Positions 1 to 9,238 of a stretch of 64,000 nt of DNA are shown here, piece after piece. Below the pieces are notes generated by a model, which searched no databases, was not told the DNA's origin, and saw only the letters and a list, made by a program, of their open reading frames with translations. Position 1 is the stretch's first letter; each line of letters opens with the position of its first letter. A program made the position numbers and the translations under genes. This stretch comes from UBA1429 sp964482225. Its GTDB lineage: Bacteria; Chloroflexota; Anaerolineae; UBA1429. The stretch is from assembly GCA_964482225.1 (NCBI GenBank), contig CAYZWT010000011.1:1-64000 (forward strand), written 5' to 3'.

Positions 1-64
1 GGGCCAGGGGCGTGCGGTTGCCCACGCTATCCAGGCCATAGAGCACGAGCGAGTGAGCGGCGGC
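1..64. repeat. Edge repeat identical to an internal part of the giant gene
   Basis: Bases 1-55 match 24977-25031 exactly. After one mismatch at 56, bases 57-64 match 25033-25040. Both copies read in the same frame on the minus strand (VLYGLDSVGNRTPLA). One sits at the end of a cytoplasmic-type ATPase and the other near the C terminus of a secreted giant protein. Sharing at the DNA level between such unrelated proteins points to recombination or an assembly join rather than common function. Confidence 0.85.
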
Positions 65-839
65 ATAGTCGGCCAGGGTGGCCACGATGCGCCCCTGGTC
101 ATCGCGCTCGCGGGTCTGCTGATGCAGCATGGCGTGGGTGCGGACCAGGGTGAACACCTTGTTCATATCGCGCCGCAGGCGCACCGCCCTGGCGTCGCAC
201 AAACGGGCCAGAATCGGGGCAAAGGGGATCACGACCTGTCGGCAGCCAGCCGTTTCGAGCCACGTCTGCAGCGCATGCCACGGGGTCAGATCGGGAGGTA
301 CGCCATGCAGGCCAGCGGCCCTATCGCCCAGAATGGCCAGGATGTCGGCCGTGTGGCTGGCATCATCGCGCACGGTGACGGAAAGCATGCGGGTCTCGTT
401 CTCGGGATGGAGGCTGGCCCAGGTGGTCGTGGTGATCATGCCCGTGGGGCCCTGCCGCTCCAAGTGCCGGGGGCGCATCCCCTCGGAGGTCTTTTCGACA
501 GTGGTGTGCTTGATGCGCCCCTCTGAGAGGAGCGAACGCACCAGGCAGGCGAGCAGGCTCGGCTCCCCCTGCCGGTCGGCGCCCAGACCGCTGGCCTCAT
601 AGAGGACGATGACCTTGTGGACGACGGGGCGATCGTCATAGATCAGCGCGTGATCGGACATGCTGGTAAAGTCGAGGTAAGCGTCCTGAGGCAGGGTTTT
701 GAGCACCGTCTCGGCGGTGTAGCTCTTGCCGCCCGAAGAGGGCCCTTTGACCACCACACAGACCGGCTTGTCTAGCAGCCGGGAGGCGAGGGTCGCGGGT
801 AGGATGCCGCCCCCCGGGCAGCAGGATGCGTAGACTCAT
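1..839 (-). CDS. P-loop ATPase, partial at window edge and frame-disrupted near its start
   Basis: The reading frame stays open from about 836 to base 1. It encodes a Walker A motif (KGPSSGGKS), then a region with EASGL, LLSEGRIKH, EGMRPR and TTTTWASLHPENETR. Proteins of this kind are P-loop ATPases of the primase/helicase-like class often found on plasmids and integrative elements; I do not recognise a named family. The best start is ATG at 839, preceded by GGAGG nine bases upstream. However, the ATG frame (MSLRILLPG) and the ATPase frame (GGILPATLASRLLDK) are joined only if one base is removed from the run of six C at 810-815. An in-frame TGA blocks the ATPase frame just upstream. The last 21 codons (positions 1-64) copy the tail of the giant gene at 24977-25040, so the true C terminus is not seen here. 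Confidence 0.6.
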
Positions 840-1192
840 CTTGTGAACCTCCGGATGCGCGGTCTGGGTGACGATGGGCGTACACCAGGCGGGGCGCAGG
901 GCGGCGGGCCTGGGCGACAGCCCAAGGCACCCCGGCCAGTTGAGTACGCGGCCTCAGGGCCACAGAGACCGGCGAGAACGCCCCGCATCGCGGCCAGGGC
1001 TCTCGCCGAGAGGATCGATCAATCCAAGAGTCGCTAGACAGGCAAAGCAGGGCAGGACGGCCCCTCGTGCCAGGGTTTGGAAAGATATGCTGCCGTGGGC
1101 ATTACGACTGTCGCGTAGCCCCCGACTACACGAACATCCCATATATTAGTGCCACAAGGAGGCCGATTCACAACCTGTGGGCAGCCGGTGAC
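840..1192. other. Intergenic stretch without a recognisable gene
   Basis: This 353-base stretch lies between the 3' end of the HTH gene and the start of the ATPase gene, both on the minus strand. It holds the GGAGG ribosome-binding site of the ATPase gene just upstream of 839. Short open frames on either strand show no recognisable domain and lack ribosome-binding sites. An AT-rich patch around 1138-1150 could belong to a promoter, but I cannot fix -35 and -10 elements. Confidence 0.5.
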
Positions 1193-1627
1193 CTACACGC
1201 AGCCCTCGTCAGCTCTCCTCTTGGCCTTGGGCTTGTGCTTTTGGATCCCGCTGGCCTGGCAATACTCCCTGTTCAGTCTCTCGCTCTTATAGGGAGCGTT
1301 GCGCAGCAGGGGTTCTGCGTACACGCCGGCCCGCTCGCTGGCGGGAGATCTGGCGCACCTGACGCCGCTCCGCGACACAGTCTGAGGGCTCAAGTACTCT
1401 GCCGCAACAGCGCGTGCGCGCTGCAACTCCTTGCTCACGGCCTGCTGCGTACACCTGAGTTTGAGCCCGATCTCTCGCTGAGACTGGCCCGCAGCAGCGA
1501 GTTCCAGGATGAGGGTCTGCTTTGGGGTCAGGCGGCTGGCGATCTCCTGGGCGATCCGCTGCATCTCGCGCTCGCTCTCGCGCATGATCACTTCGGCCTC
1601 GACATCATCGCTGCTCGTTGCGACCAA
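1193..1627 (-). CDS. Small helix-turn-helix protein with a sigma-70 region-4-like motif
   Basis: The gene encodes 144 residues. Residues about 33-75 (LTPKQTLILEL, then GQSQREIGLKL and QQAVSKELQRA) form a helix-turn-helix of the sigma region 4/LuxR kind, which normally binds DNA. The N-terminal part is acidic and helical (EREMQRIAQEIAS). The basic C-terminal half (KHKPKAKRRADEG) resembles no domain I know. The start is uncertain: TTG at 1627 gives the full frame, while ATG at 1585 would remove 14 residues and still keep the HTH. It lies upstream of, and in the same direction as, the mobile-element-like ATPase, so it may regulate that element. A regulator role is inferred only from the fold. 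Confidence 0.6.
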   Translation of the reverse strand: MVATSSDDVEAEVIMRESEREMQRIAQEIASRLTPKQTLILELAAAGQSQREIGLKLRCTQQAVSKELQRARAVAAEYLSPQTVSRSGVRCARSPASERAGVYAEPLLRNAPYKSERLNREYCQASGIQKHKPKAKRRADEGCV

Positions 1628-1870
1628 GGGCTGGCCTGAAAACCCGTTGTCGGTAACTCCTGCCCCCTCGACGCTTGTCTTGTCTGCCCTTGGCGCAAGT
1701 CAGACCATTCGCGACACTACCTGGCGCGCCCTCGTGCTATGCTTGCCGCGAATGGAGTCGTATCTGGCTCGCGCGGGAAGCGCTAGCGCCGCCGGTTACT
1801 GCTGGGTAAAATGGCGGCAGCGCCTGATCGGTGTGAGCCAAGGCATGCTGGAAACGCGAGGTGAAGTGGG

Positions 1871-4534
1871 ATGGACGAGCTGTACGCCCTCTGGGGCAAG
1901 ACAAGTGGACCCAAGGAGGCCAAAGTGACGCACCCGCTGCTCTGCCACATGATTGATGTGGCAGAAGTGGTGGGCGCTTTGTGGGATAGAAGCCTGGGCG
2001 CGGGTCTGCGGGCCCGCATCGCAGAGACCCTGGGCTGCGACGACGCCGTCGCGCGCCGCACCCTCATGTTCTGGGCCGCCCTGCACGATCTGGGCAAGGC
2101 CAGCCCGGCCTTTCAGAGGCAGCACCCGCCGGCGGTGCCGCTGCTGGAGGTCCACGGGCTTGGGTTCCGGCGCCAGTTCGGCGGGGATGCGGGCGCCTGG
2201 CATGGCGTCATCAGCGCCTGGGCGCTGCCGCCCTTGCTGGAGCGCTGGGGCGCTCCTGGCCTGCTGGCCCGGGACCTGGCCCGTGGCTTGGGCGGGCACC
2301 ATGGCAGTTGGCCGCCGCCCAACCTGGCCACCTCGCTCAATCGCGATCAGTATGGCGATGAAGCCTGGGATGCCGCCCGCGCCGGGCTGGTTGCGGCCCT
2401 GGCCGCGCTCTACTTGCCTGTCCCGCTCCCCGACTGCCTGGCCCAGCGGCCGGAGCGCCAAGCTCTCGTCACCCTGCTCTCCGGCTTGGTCTCCGCCGCC
2501 GATTGGGTCGGTTCGATGCAGGAGCACTTTCCGGCGGCGCCGGACGCGCGCAACCTCGCCGCCTATGCGGAGCAGGCTGCGGAGCAGGCGCAACGCGCCG
2601 TACACCAGGTCGAGTGGGACCTGTGGCAGGCGCCGCAGGAGCCCGCTTCCTTTGAGACCCTTTTCCCCAAGTACACGGCTTTACCCATGCAGCAGGCCGT
2701 CATAGACCTGGCGCCCAAGCTCGATGGCCCCTCCCTTGTACTGATCGAGGCGCCCACCGGCTCGGGCAAAACCGAATCGGCGCTCTATCTGGCCGACCAG
2801 TGGGCATGTCGTTTGCAGCAGCGCGGGCTCTACATCGCCATGCCTACCACCTCTACCAGCAACCAGATGCACGAACGCCTGGGCAAGATGCTGGACGCCC
2901 GCTATGGCAAAGGGACCGTCACGCCGCTCCTCGTGCACAGCCAGGCGCGCTGGGCCGGGCCGCCTCCCCGGGTCGTCACCGCTCAAGAGGGCGACGCGAC
3001 TGCCGACGAGAGTTTGGACGCTATGTCTTGGTTCCTGCCGCGCAAGCGCAGCCTGCTGGCTCCCTTTGGCGTGGGCACGGTGGATCAGGCCCTGCTGAGC
3101 GTGCTGCTTACCCGGCACTACTTTGTGCGGCTGTTCGGTCTGGCAGGCAAGACAGTCATCTTTGACGAGGTACACGCCTACGACACCTACATGTCCACCC
3201 TGTTTGCCCGGCTGTTGGGTTGGCTGCGCGCCCAGGGCTCATCGGTGGTCATGCTCTCAGCCACCTTGCCCGCCTCGACGCGCCGTGAGCTGCTGCGGGC
3301 CTATGGCGCGCCCGATGATCTAGATACGGCCTCGGTAGCCTACCCCGCCGTCACCTGGGCTTGCGGTGGGAGCGCCGGTTGGCGGCCCCTGCCAGCGCCT
3401 GAGGATCGCCCCCTGGCGCTAGAGTGGCTTCCCCAGGGCGACTCGGCCTTGATCGAGACGCTGCGCGCCGCCCTAGCGGAGGGCGGCTGCGCCACGGTAT
3501 TGTGCAACACCGTCGCCCGTTCCCAGCAGGTCTACCAGACCCTGCGCGAGGCCGCCTTGGTACCACCGGACGACCTGACCCTCTTCCATAGCCGCTTTCC
3601 GCCCGTGTGGCGAGAGGAGATCGAGAACAAGGTGCTGTCGCGTTACGGAAAGGGTTCGCAACCCCAAGATCGGCGCGGGGTAGTCGTGGCCACCCAGGTG
3701 ATCGAGCAGAGCCTGGACCTGGATTTCGACCTGATGATCACCGATCTGGCGCCCATGGATCTACTGATCCAGCGGGCGGGACGCCTGCATCGCCATGACC
3801 GGCCAGGGCGCCCCGCGCCCCTAGCCGAGCCAAGGCTGGGCATCGTGACACCCGCCAACGCCGAGGCCCTGCCCGAGTGGGGCAGCGATGCCTATGTGTA
3901 CGAGCCCTACATCCTGCTGCGCACCTGGCTGGCGCTGCAAGGGCGGGACTCGCTGCACCTGCCCTCCGAGACTCAGACGCTGATCGAGGCAGTCTATGGG
4001 GAGGATGAGAGCCAACACGCCGTGGGCGCCGATGCCCTGACCAAGTATCGCGAAGCTTGGGATGGGAGTAAGCGGAGAGAGGAGTCGGAAGCGCTCAAAC
4101 GCCTCGTGTTGCCCGTTGAGAGCTTTCGATTGTTCGGACAGAGCGATGTCGGCCTCGCCGATGAAGACCCATCGGTGCATCCGACGTTTCAGGCGCTCAC
4201 CCGCTGGGGAGGCGAGGGGATTACCGTGGTGTGCCTGCACAAGCAGGGAGACTCGCTTACCTTGGACCCCGCAGGGGGTGCCCCGGTGGATATGGAGCAC
4301 ACGCCTTCAGCGGATGTTACCCGCAAGCTGGCGCGGCGCGCCGTTCAAGTAACTCACCGTGGCCTGGTGCCGCATCTCATCGCGCAACGGCCGCCGGAGG
4401 CGTGGCGGCGACACTCGCTCCTGCGCCACTATCGGCTAGCGGTCTTTGCCGATAGCGTGTGTCCAGTGTCCGGGTGTGGGTACGTGATGCGGCTGAGCCG
4501 CGATCTCGGCCTCTCCATAGGCAAGGAGGTGTAG
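1871..4534 (+). CDS. cas3: CRISPR-associated helicase/nuclease Cas3 (type I-E)
   Basis: This protein has 887 residues, the usual length for Cas3. It carries an N-terminal HD nuclease domain with candidate metal ligands H21/H26, H72-D73 (HDLGK), H111 and H143-H144 (GHHG). A superfamily 2 helicase follows, with Walker A near 293-303 (APTGSGKT), DEVH at about 432, SATLP near 462 and QRAGRLHRH near 633. After Cascade binds target DNA, Cas3 is recruited to unwind and degrade it. The ATG is preceded by a purine-rich GAGGTGAAG. The gene is first in a same-strand cas locus, and 57 bases separate it from cas8e. All motifs needed for both nuclease and helicase activity are present, so it should be functional. 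Confidence 0.96.
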   Translation: MDELYALWGKTSGPKEAKVTHPLLCHMIDVAEVVGALWDRSLGAGLRARIAETLGCDDAVARRTLMFWAALHDLGKASPAFQRQHPPAVPLLEVHGLGFRRQFGGDAGAWHGVISAWALPPLLERWGAPGLLARDLARGLGGHHGSWPPPNLATSLNRDQYGDEAWDAARAGLVAALAALYLPVPLPDCLAQRPERQALVTLLSGLVSAADWVGSMQEHFPAAPDARNLAAYAEQAAEQAQRAVHQVEWDLWQAPQEPASFETLFPKYTALPMQQAVIDLAPKLDGPSLVLIEAPTGSGKTESALYLADQWACRLQQRGLYIAMPTTSTSNQMHERLGKMLDARYGKGTVTPLLVHSQARWAGPPPRVVTAQEGDATADESLDAMSWFLPRKRSLLAPFGVGTVDQALLSVLLTRHYFVRLFGLAGKTVIFDEVHAYDTYMSTLFARLLGWLRAQGSSVVMLSATLPASTRRELLRAYGAPDDLDTASVAYPAVTWACGGSAGWRPLPAPEDRPLALEWLPQGDSALIETLRAALAEGGCATVLCNTVARSQQVYQTLREAALVPPDDLTLFHSRFPPVWREEIENKVLSRYGKGSQPQDRRGVVVATQVIEQSLDLDFDLMITDLAPMDLLIQRAGRLHRHDRPGRPAPLAEPRLGIVTPANAEALPEWGSDAYVYEPYILLRTWLALQGRDSLHLPSETQTLIEAVYGEDESQHAVGADALTKYREAWDGSKRREESEALKRLVLPVESFRLFGQSDVGLADEDPSVHPTFQALTRWGGEGITVVCLHKQGDSLTLDPAGGAPVDMEHTPSADVTRKLARRAVQVTHRGLVPHLIAQRPPEAWRRHSLLRHYRLAVFADSVCPVSGCGYVMRLSRDLGLSIGKEV

Positions 4535-4591
4535 AGAACAATGCCCTGATCCAAGAATTCATGTCGTAGCATCAAATCGAAAGGAGTTCCT

Positions 4592-6178
4592 ATGGCCTGT
4601 TCATTCAACCTTGTGGACCAACCATGGCTTCCGTGTGTCGGATTGGACGGTGGTCTGCAATCGCTGAGCCTGAAGGACACTCTGCTCCGGGCTCACGAGA
4701 TGAGCGAGTTCACCGGCGAAACACCACTGGTGACTGCTGCTATCCTGCGCCTATTCCTGGCCGTGCTGCATCGCCTGTTCGGTCCGGAAGAGGAGCCAGA
4801 TGCATGGCGCGCTCTCTGGGAGCGGGGTCAGTTTATGGCCGAGCCCATTGAGAGATACCTGACCGAGTGGCGTGATCGCTTTGATCTATTCGACGCGACA
4901 CATCCCTTTTTCCAGAGGGCCCACGCCAAGGCCAAGCCCAAATCGGCCATCTCGCTCATTCACGATCTAGCCTCTGGCAACAACCCCGTGCTTTTTGACC
5001 ACAACTGGGAAGACCGCGGAGTGACCCTCACTCCTGCCCAGGCAGCGCGGGCCTTGGTAGCTGCGCATGCCTATGGCCTTGGCGGATTAAGCCCTGTGTC
5101 GGGGGAGCGGTTCACCGATGGCCCGGCGGCGCGTGGCATCACTTTCTTCGTGCAAGGTGATACCCTCTTCCAGACCCTGATGCTCAACCTGGTACCCTAT
5201 CCCGTGCCCGACATCTTGAGCACGAGACAGGACCTGGATAGGCCCGCCTGGGAGATGGATGACCCTTACCAGCGAGAGGTCCGTGTACCCTATGGTTACC
5301 TGGACTACCTGACATGGCAGAATCGTCGCATCCTCCTAATGCCCCAAGAAGGGCCCAATGGCATTGTCGTGTCCGAGATGCTGCTGGGGCCCGGGCTACG
5401 CTTTGCCGAGAGTATCGTTGACCCCCTCAAGCACTATCGTCAAGGCACGGGGCGTGGGCAGGGCTGGCTGGTGCTGCGCTACAACGAAGACAGGGTGCTC
5501 TGGAGGGACAGCGCCGCCGTGCTACGCATCGTCGCCAAAGAACAGAGGGGCAGCGGGGGCAACCTGCCCCCATACTCCATCACCTGGCTGCACATGCTGC
5601 TTGATGATGGCGACGTGCCCGGGCTGAGCCGACAGCACACCAAGCGTCTGCTGGCCCTGGGCATGGCCAACGACCAGGCTAAGGTCGAGTTCTATCGTTC
5701 CGAGCAACTTCCTCTTCCCCTGGCCCTGCTCCAGGATCAGTACCTGGTTACCCATCTGGAGAAGGCCCTGGCCCTGGCCGAGGCCGTGCGTGGCCAGCTC
5801 TGGGGCGCCCTCTCGACCCTGGCCGTTGAGTTACTCTATCACAGGGAGGGCGGCAACCTCGGGCAGCAGCAGCGCCAGGAGCGTGACGCTCTCATGGCGT
5901 CCTGGGGCGCTGAGCGGCGCTACTGGGCCGCCCTGGAGCTGCCTTTTCACGATCTGGTGACCGGCTTGGTCGAGGATGCCCCTGCGGCCCGCGCTGCCTG
6001 GGCGCAGGTGGTGCGCAACGCCGCCTGGGCCGCCCTGGAGGCCGCCGCCCAGAACCTAGGCGAGAGCACCTCGGCCCTCAAGGCGGCCGTGCTGGCCCGG
6101 CAGCAACTCTCCAGTGGCTTGGGCAAGGTATGGAAGGAGCATATGCCCGAACCCGATGCAAAGGAGGCAACCACATGA
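4592..6178 (+). CDS. casA: Cascade large subunit Cas8e (CasA/Cse1)
   Basis: This 528-residue protein is close to the roughly 500 residues of the E. coli large subunit. The N terminus (FNLVDQPWLPC, SLKDTLLRAHE, PLVTAAILRLFLAVLHR) is the hallmark Cse1 opening. The C-terminal quarter is rich in helices, as in the four-helix bundle of this family. Cas8e recognises the PAM, positions target DNA for R-loop formation and recruits Cas3. The start is the ATG that follows AAGGAG. Its stop codon overlaps the start of cse2 (ATGA), which indicates translational coupling within the effector operon. Confidence 0.95.
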   Translation: MACSFNLVDQPWLPCVGLDGGLQSLSLKDTLLRAHEMSEFTGETPLVTAAILRLFLAVLHRLFGPEEEPDAWRALWERGQFMAEPIERYLTEWRDRFDLFDATHPFFQRAHAKAKPKSAISLIHDLASGNNPVLFDHNWEDRGVTLTPAQAARALVAAHAYGLGGLSPVSGERFTDGPAARGITFFVQGDTLFQTLMLNLVPYPVPDILSTRQDLDRPAWEMDDPYQREVRVPYGYLDYLTWQNRRILLMPQEGPNGIVVSEMLLGPGLRFAESIVDPLKHYRQGTGRGQGWLVLRYNEDRVLWRDSAAVLRIVAKEQRGSGGNLPPYSITWLHMLLDDGDVPGLSRQHTKRLLALGMANDQAKVEFYRSEQLPLPLALLQDQYLVTHLEKALALAEAVRGQLWGALSTLAVELLYHREGGNLGQQQRQERDALMASWGAERRYWAALELPFHDLVTGLVEDAPAARAAWAQVVRNAAWAALEAAAQNLGESTSALKAAVLARQQLSSGLGKVWKEHMPEPDAKEATT

Positions 6179-6702
6179 CTGAAACACATCCGTTCATTGA
6201 CTACCTGGAAGCGCTGGCCAGCCGCGGGAACCGGGGCGCCCTGGCGGCGCTGCGGCGCGGCCTGGGCCAGCCGCCTGGCACGGTGGCCGCCATGTACCCC
6301 TACGTGGTGCCCTGGCTGTCCCCTGAGGCGCGCCCCTGGCAAGAGTCCGCCTACTATCTGGTGGCGTCCCTCTTTAGCCTGCACTCGGAGCCTGGCGGCG
6401 TGGGCAACCTGGGTGCGAGCTTTCGCCTGGCCGCGGCCAAAGAGCCTGGCGCGCTGACGGAGGAGGACCGCATCTCTCCCATCGAGCGGCGCTTTACTGC
6501 GCTATTGGCCGCCCACCCGGACGATCTGCCCGACCGCCTGCGCCAGGCCATCGGCTACCTGGCCTCCAAAGAGGTGCCGGTGGAATGGCGCCAATTGTTC
6601 CGGGACCTGCCCCGCTGGGGCGATCCCTCTCGCCGTGTCCAAAGAGATTGGGCCCGCGCCTATTGGGGGCGCGAGCGTCAAGAGACCCCTGAAGAGAGCT
6701 AG
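6175..6702 (+). CDS. casB: Cascade small subunit Cse2 (CasB)
   Basis: The protein has 175 residues; the E. coli protein has about 160. The ATG at 6175 overlaps the cas8e stop by four bases and has an AAGGAGG site upstream, so it is preferred over a longer in-frame extension. The sequence is mostly helical and basic (LAALRRGLGQPPGT, LFSLHSEPG, SPIERRFTALLAAHPDDLPDRLRQAIGYL), as expected for the two-copy small subunit that runs along the Cascade belly and stabilises the displaced strand. It sits in the canonical position between cas8e and cas7e. Identification rests on size, composition, the RRF-like motif and context. Confidence 0.92.
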   Translation: MTETHPFIDYLEALASRGNRGALAALRRGLGQPPGTVAAMYPYVVPWLSPEARPWQESAYYLVASLFSLHSEPGGVGNLGASFRLAAAKEPGALTEEDRISPIERRFTALLAAHPDDLPDRLRQAIGYLASKEVPVEWRQLFRDLPRWGDPSRRVQRDWARAYWGRERQETPEES

Positions 6703-6712
6703 GAGGACAAAC

Positions 6713-7861
6713 ATGTTCATCGAGATTCACCTGTTGCAGAGCTTTGCTCCCTCGAACCTGAACCGGGACGACACCGGCAGCCCCAAGGACTGCGAGTTTG
6801 GCGGCGCCCGCCGCGCTCGCATCTCCTCCCAGTGCCTCAAGCGTTCGATCCGCAAGCACCCGGCCTTTGAGCATGCCACCCAGGTGCCCCTGGCGCAGCG
6901 CACCCGTCGCATGGTCAAGCTCGTGCGCGAGCGGCTGGAGGCCGCCGGCAAGCCCAAAGAGCAGGCCGAGCGCATCGCTGCTGCCTTTGTGACCGAGTAC
7001 GCCAGCAAGCTCGATCCCCGCACCACAGGGGAGGAAAAGGAGACACAGACCGCCGTCTTGATCTACATCTCGGAAGGCGAGCTACAAGCTATCACCGACG
7101 CGTTGCTGGCCGAGTGGGATGGCTTGGTGGGCATCGAGGACAAGCCGCTGGCGGATACCATCGCCAAGCTGGCGCGGCCCATCGTGCGGGCGCACCAGGA
7201 CGTTACCGGCGCACCGGATATTGCCCTGTTTGGGCGCATGCTGGCCGAAAAGCCAGAGCTGGGGCTGGATGCCGCCTGCCAGGTGGCCCACGCTCTCTCG
7301 ACCCATCGGGTCACCATGGAGATGGACTTCTACACCGCCGTGGACGATCTGCTGGAGCGCGACGAGCCGGGTGCCGGCATGATGGGCGTCACCGGCTATG
7401 ACAGCGCCTGCTACTATCGCTACGCTCGCATTGACTGGGATCAGCTCGTCAAGAACCTCAAGGGCGACGCCGAGCTGGCTCGCAAGGCAGTGGAGGGGTT
7501 CCTGCGGGCCAGCCTCTACGCCGTGCCCAGCGGCAAGCAGAACAGCCACGCCGCCTTTAACCCGCCCAGCCTGGCCCTGGCCGTAGTGCGCCAGGATGGC
7601 ATGGCCTGGAGCCTGGCCAACGCCTTTGAGCAGCCGGTGCGCCCCCAGCGCGAGGGCGGCTATGTGGCCCCCTCGCTAGTTGCCCTGGACACCTACTGGG
7701 GCGCCCTGTGCGCCGCCTATGGCCAGGAGAGCCTACAGGCTGTGGCGGCTCTGCGCTGCTTTGCGGGCGAGGCCGAGCTCCCGCATCTGGCGGGCAGCCT
7801 GGTGGTAGGCGAAGCCGCCTGGCGCCAGACGGTGCTGGACGCGCTGCGGAACGGGGGGTGA
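6713..7861 (+). CDS. casC: Cascade backbone subunit Cas7e (CasC/Cse4)
   Basis: The protein has 382 residues from the ATG at 6713, which follows AGGAGG. It begins with FIEIHLLQSFAPSNLNRDD and then GARRARISSQCLKRSIR, the characteristic Cas7e N terminus. Later motifs (GRMLAEKPELGLDAACQVAHALSTH spread over residues about 180-205, then GYDSACYYRYA and PSGKQNSHAAFNPP) are also typical. Six copies form the crRNA-binding backbone of Cascade. A longer in-frame extension upstream would overlap cse2 and is rejected because the Shine-Dalgarno sequence and family N terminus both point to 6713. Confidence 0.95.
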   Translation: MFIEIHLLQSFAPSNLNRDDTGSPKDCEFGGARRARISSQCLKRSIRKHPAFEHATQVPLAQRTRRMVKLVRERLEAAGKPKEQAERIAAAFVTEYASKLDPRTTGEEKETQTAVLIYISEGELQAITDALLAEWDGLVGIEDKPLADTIAKLARPIVRAHQDVTGAPDIALFGRMLAEKPELGLDAACQVAHALSTHRVTMEMDFYTAVDDLLERDEPGAGMMGVTGYDSACYYRYARIDWDQLVKNLKGDAELARKAVEGFLRASLYAVPSGKQNSHAAFNPPSLALAVVRQDGMAWSLANAFEQPVRPQREGGYVAPSLVALDTYWGALCAAYGQESLQAVAALRCFAGEAELPHLAGSLVVGEAAWRQTVLDALRNGG

Positions 7862-7865
7862 TGCC

Positions 7866-8582
7866 GTGAGCAACAAGCATGTCCTGCTCTTGCGCCTGAG
7901 CGGGCCTCTCCAGGCCTGGGGCGTCGAGAGCCGCTTTGCGGTGCGCGACACCCTACGCGAGCCATCCAAGAGTGGTGTCGTGGGTCTGGTGTGCGCCGCC
8001 CTGGGCCGCACCCGTGACCAACCTATCGCCGACCTGGCGGCCCTGCGCATGGGCGTACGGGCCGACCAGGAGGGCGGGATCCTGCGCGACTATCACGTGG
8101 CGGGCGTGGGCGGCTACTACAAGGCGAGTGGCGACGTGGAGCGCAGAAATGTGATCCCCGGCAACCGCTACTACCTCACAGACGCCCGCTTTCTCGTGGC
8201 GATGGAGGGCGAGGACCTCGCCCTCCTGGCCCATGTCCACGAGGCCCTGCGCGATCCCCGCTGGCCCCTCTTTCTGGGGCGCAAGGCCTGCCCGCCGGGC
8301 GAGCCGGTCTGGCTTTGCGACGGGTTGCAGCACGAGACGAGCCTAAAGGCCGCCCTGTGCAGCTACCCCTGGCTGGGGCCGCGCTGGGTCAAGCCAGAGG
8401 AGCGCCCGCGCCAGTTGCGCCTGGTGCTGGAGGATCCCCAGGGCGCCCAGGTGCGCCCCGATCAACCGATCTCTTTTGCCGAGCGGCGCTTTGGGCCCCG
8501 CAGGGTGAGCACCACGCTGTTCAGGCCCCCCATGCCGCTGCTCTCACTCCAGGAGGTAGAAGCATGTACCTCTCCTGCTTGA
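7866..8582 (+). CDS. casD: Cascade subunit Cas5e (CasD)
   Basis: This protein has 238 residues. It starts with GTG four bases after the cas7e stop and opens with VLLLRLSGPLQAWG, then SRFAVRDTLREPSKSGVVG, the signature of Cas5e. Cas5e caps the 5' handle of the crRNA in Cascade and contacts Cas8e. The C-terminal part (RRFGPRRVSTTLFRPP) also fits. The gene is tightly packed: its last 19 bases overlap the start of cas6e. Confidence 0.94.
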   Translation: MSNKHVLLLRLSGPLQAWGVESRFAVRDTLREPSKSGVVGLVCAALGRTRDQPIADLAALRMGVRADQEGGILRDYHVAGVGGYYKASGDVERRNVIPGNRYYLTDARFLVAMEGEDLALLAHVHEALRDPRWPLFLGRKACPPGEPVWLCDGLQHETSLKAALCSYPWLGPRWVKPEERPRQLRLVLEDPQGAQVRPDQPISFAERRFGPRRVSTTLFRPPMPLLSLQEVEACTSPA

Positions 8583-9232
8583 TGCTGAATCCCCGCCACA
8601 AGCGGGCCCAGCGCGAGCTGGCACAGCCCTACGAGCTACATCGCACCGTGCTGAGCGCCTTTCCGGAGAGTCTGCCCCCGGGCGAGCGCGTGCTCTTTCG
8701 GGTGGATACGCCGCGCCAATCGAGCGCGCCAGCGGGTGGCCCTGCCCCCTTGCTGGTGCAATCGCAGAACGAGCCCGACTGGCGCTGGGCGGATGATCTG
8801 GCGGGATACCTGCTGTGTCCAGCCCAGTGCAAGGCCATAGATCTAGAGTTGCGCTCTGGGCAGATGCTGGCCTTTCGGCTGCGGGCCAACCCCACGGTCA
8901 AGAAGAAGAGTCATGAGAAGGGCGACGACCCGCCTGCTAACGGCGTGCGCCTGGGCCTGTTGCGCGAAGAGGAGCAGCGGGCCTGGCTAGATCGCAAGGG
9001 CGAGCAGCACGGCTTTGTCGTGCTGCGGGCCGTCATCGCGCCCGAGGCCATGCAGACGGCCCGCAAACCCGGCCACGAGAGGGGGCTGGTCCATGTGGCT
9101 GTGCGCTATGACGGGCTGCTGCGGGTAACCGACGCCGCGCTGCTGCAAGAGGCCGTGCGCGGCGGCATCGGCAGCGCCAAGGCCTTTGGGTTCGGGTTGC
9201 TCTCCCTGGGCCCAGCTCGCCTGGCATCCTAG
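8564..9232 (+). CDS. casE: CRISPR RNA endoribonuclease Cas6e (CasE)
   Basis: The protein has 222 residues from the ATG at 8564, which follows AGGAGG within the 3' end of cas5e. It opens with MYLSCLMLNPRHKRAQRELA. A histidine in the early YELHRTVLSAFP segment is at the position of the catalytic His of Cas6e. The C-terminal GGIGSAKAFGFG is the glycine-rich loop typical of RAMP Cas6 proteins. Cas6e cuts the repeat hairpin of the pre-crRNA and stays bound to the 3' handle. The strongly palindromic repeats of the neighbouring array fit this enzyme. Confidence 0.94.
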   Translation: MYLSCLMLNPRHKRAQRELAQPYELHRTVLSAFPESLPPGERVLFRVDTPRQSSAPAGGPAPLLVQSQNEPDWRWADDLAGYLLCPAQCKAIDLELRSGQMLAFRLRANPTVKKKSHEKGDDPPANGVRLGLLREEEQRAWLDRKGEQHGFVVLRAVIAPEAMQTARKPGHERGLVHVAVRYDGLLRVTDAALLQEAVRGGIGSAKAFGFGLLSLGPARLAS

Positions 9233-9238
9233 CTATAG

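Noticed and set aside
954..1142. A possible 62-residue minus-strand gene upstream of the ATPase
   Set aside because: It has no ribosome-binding site, no domain and unfavourable codon composition.
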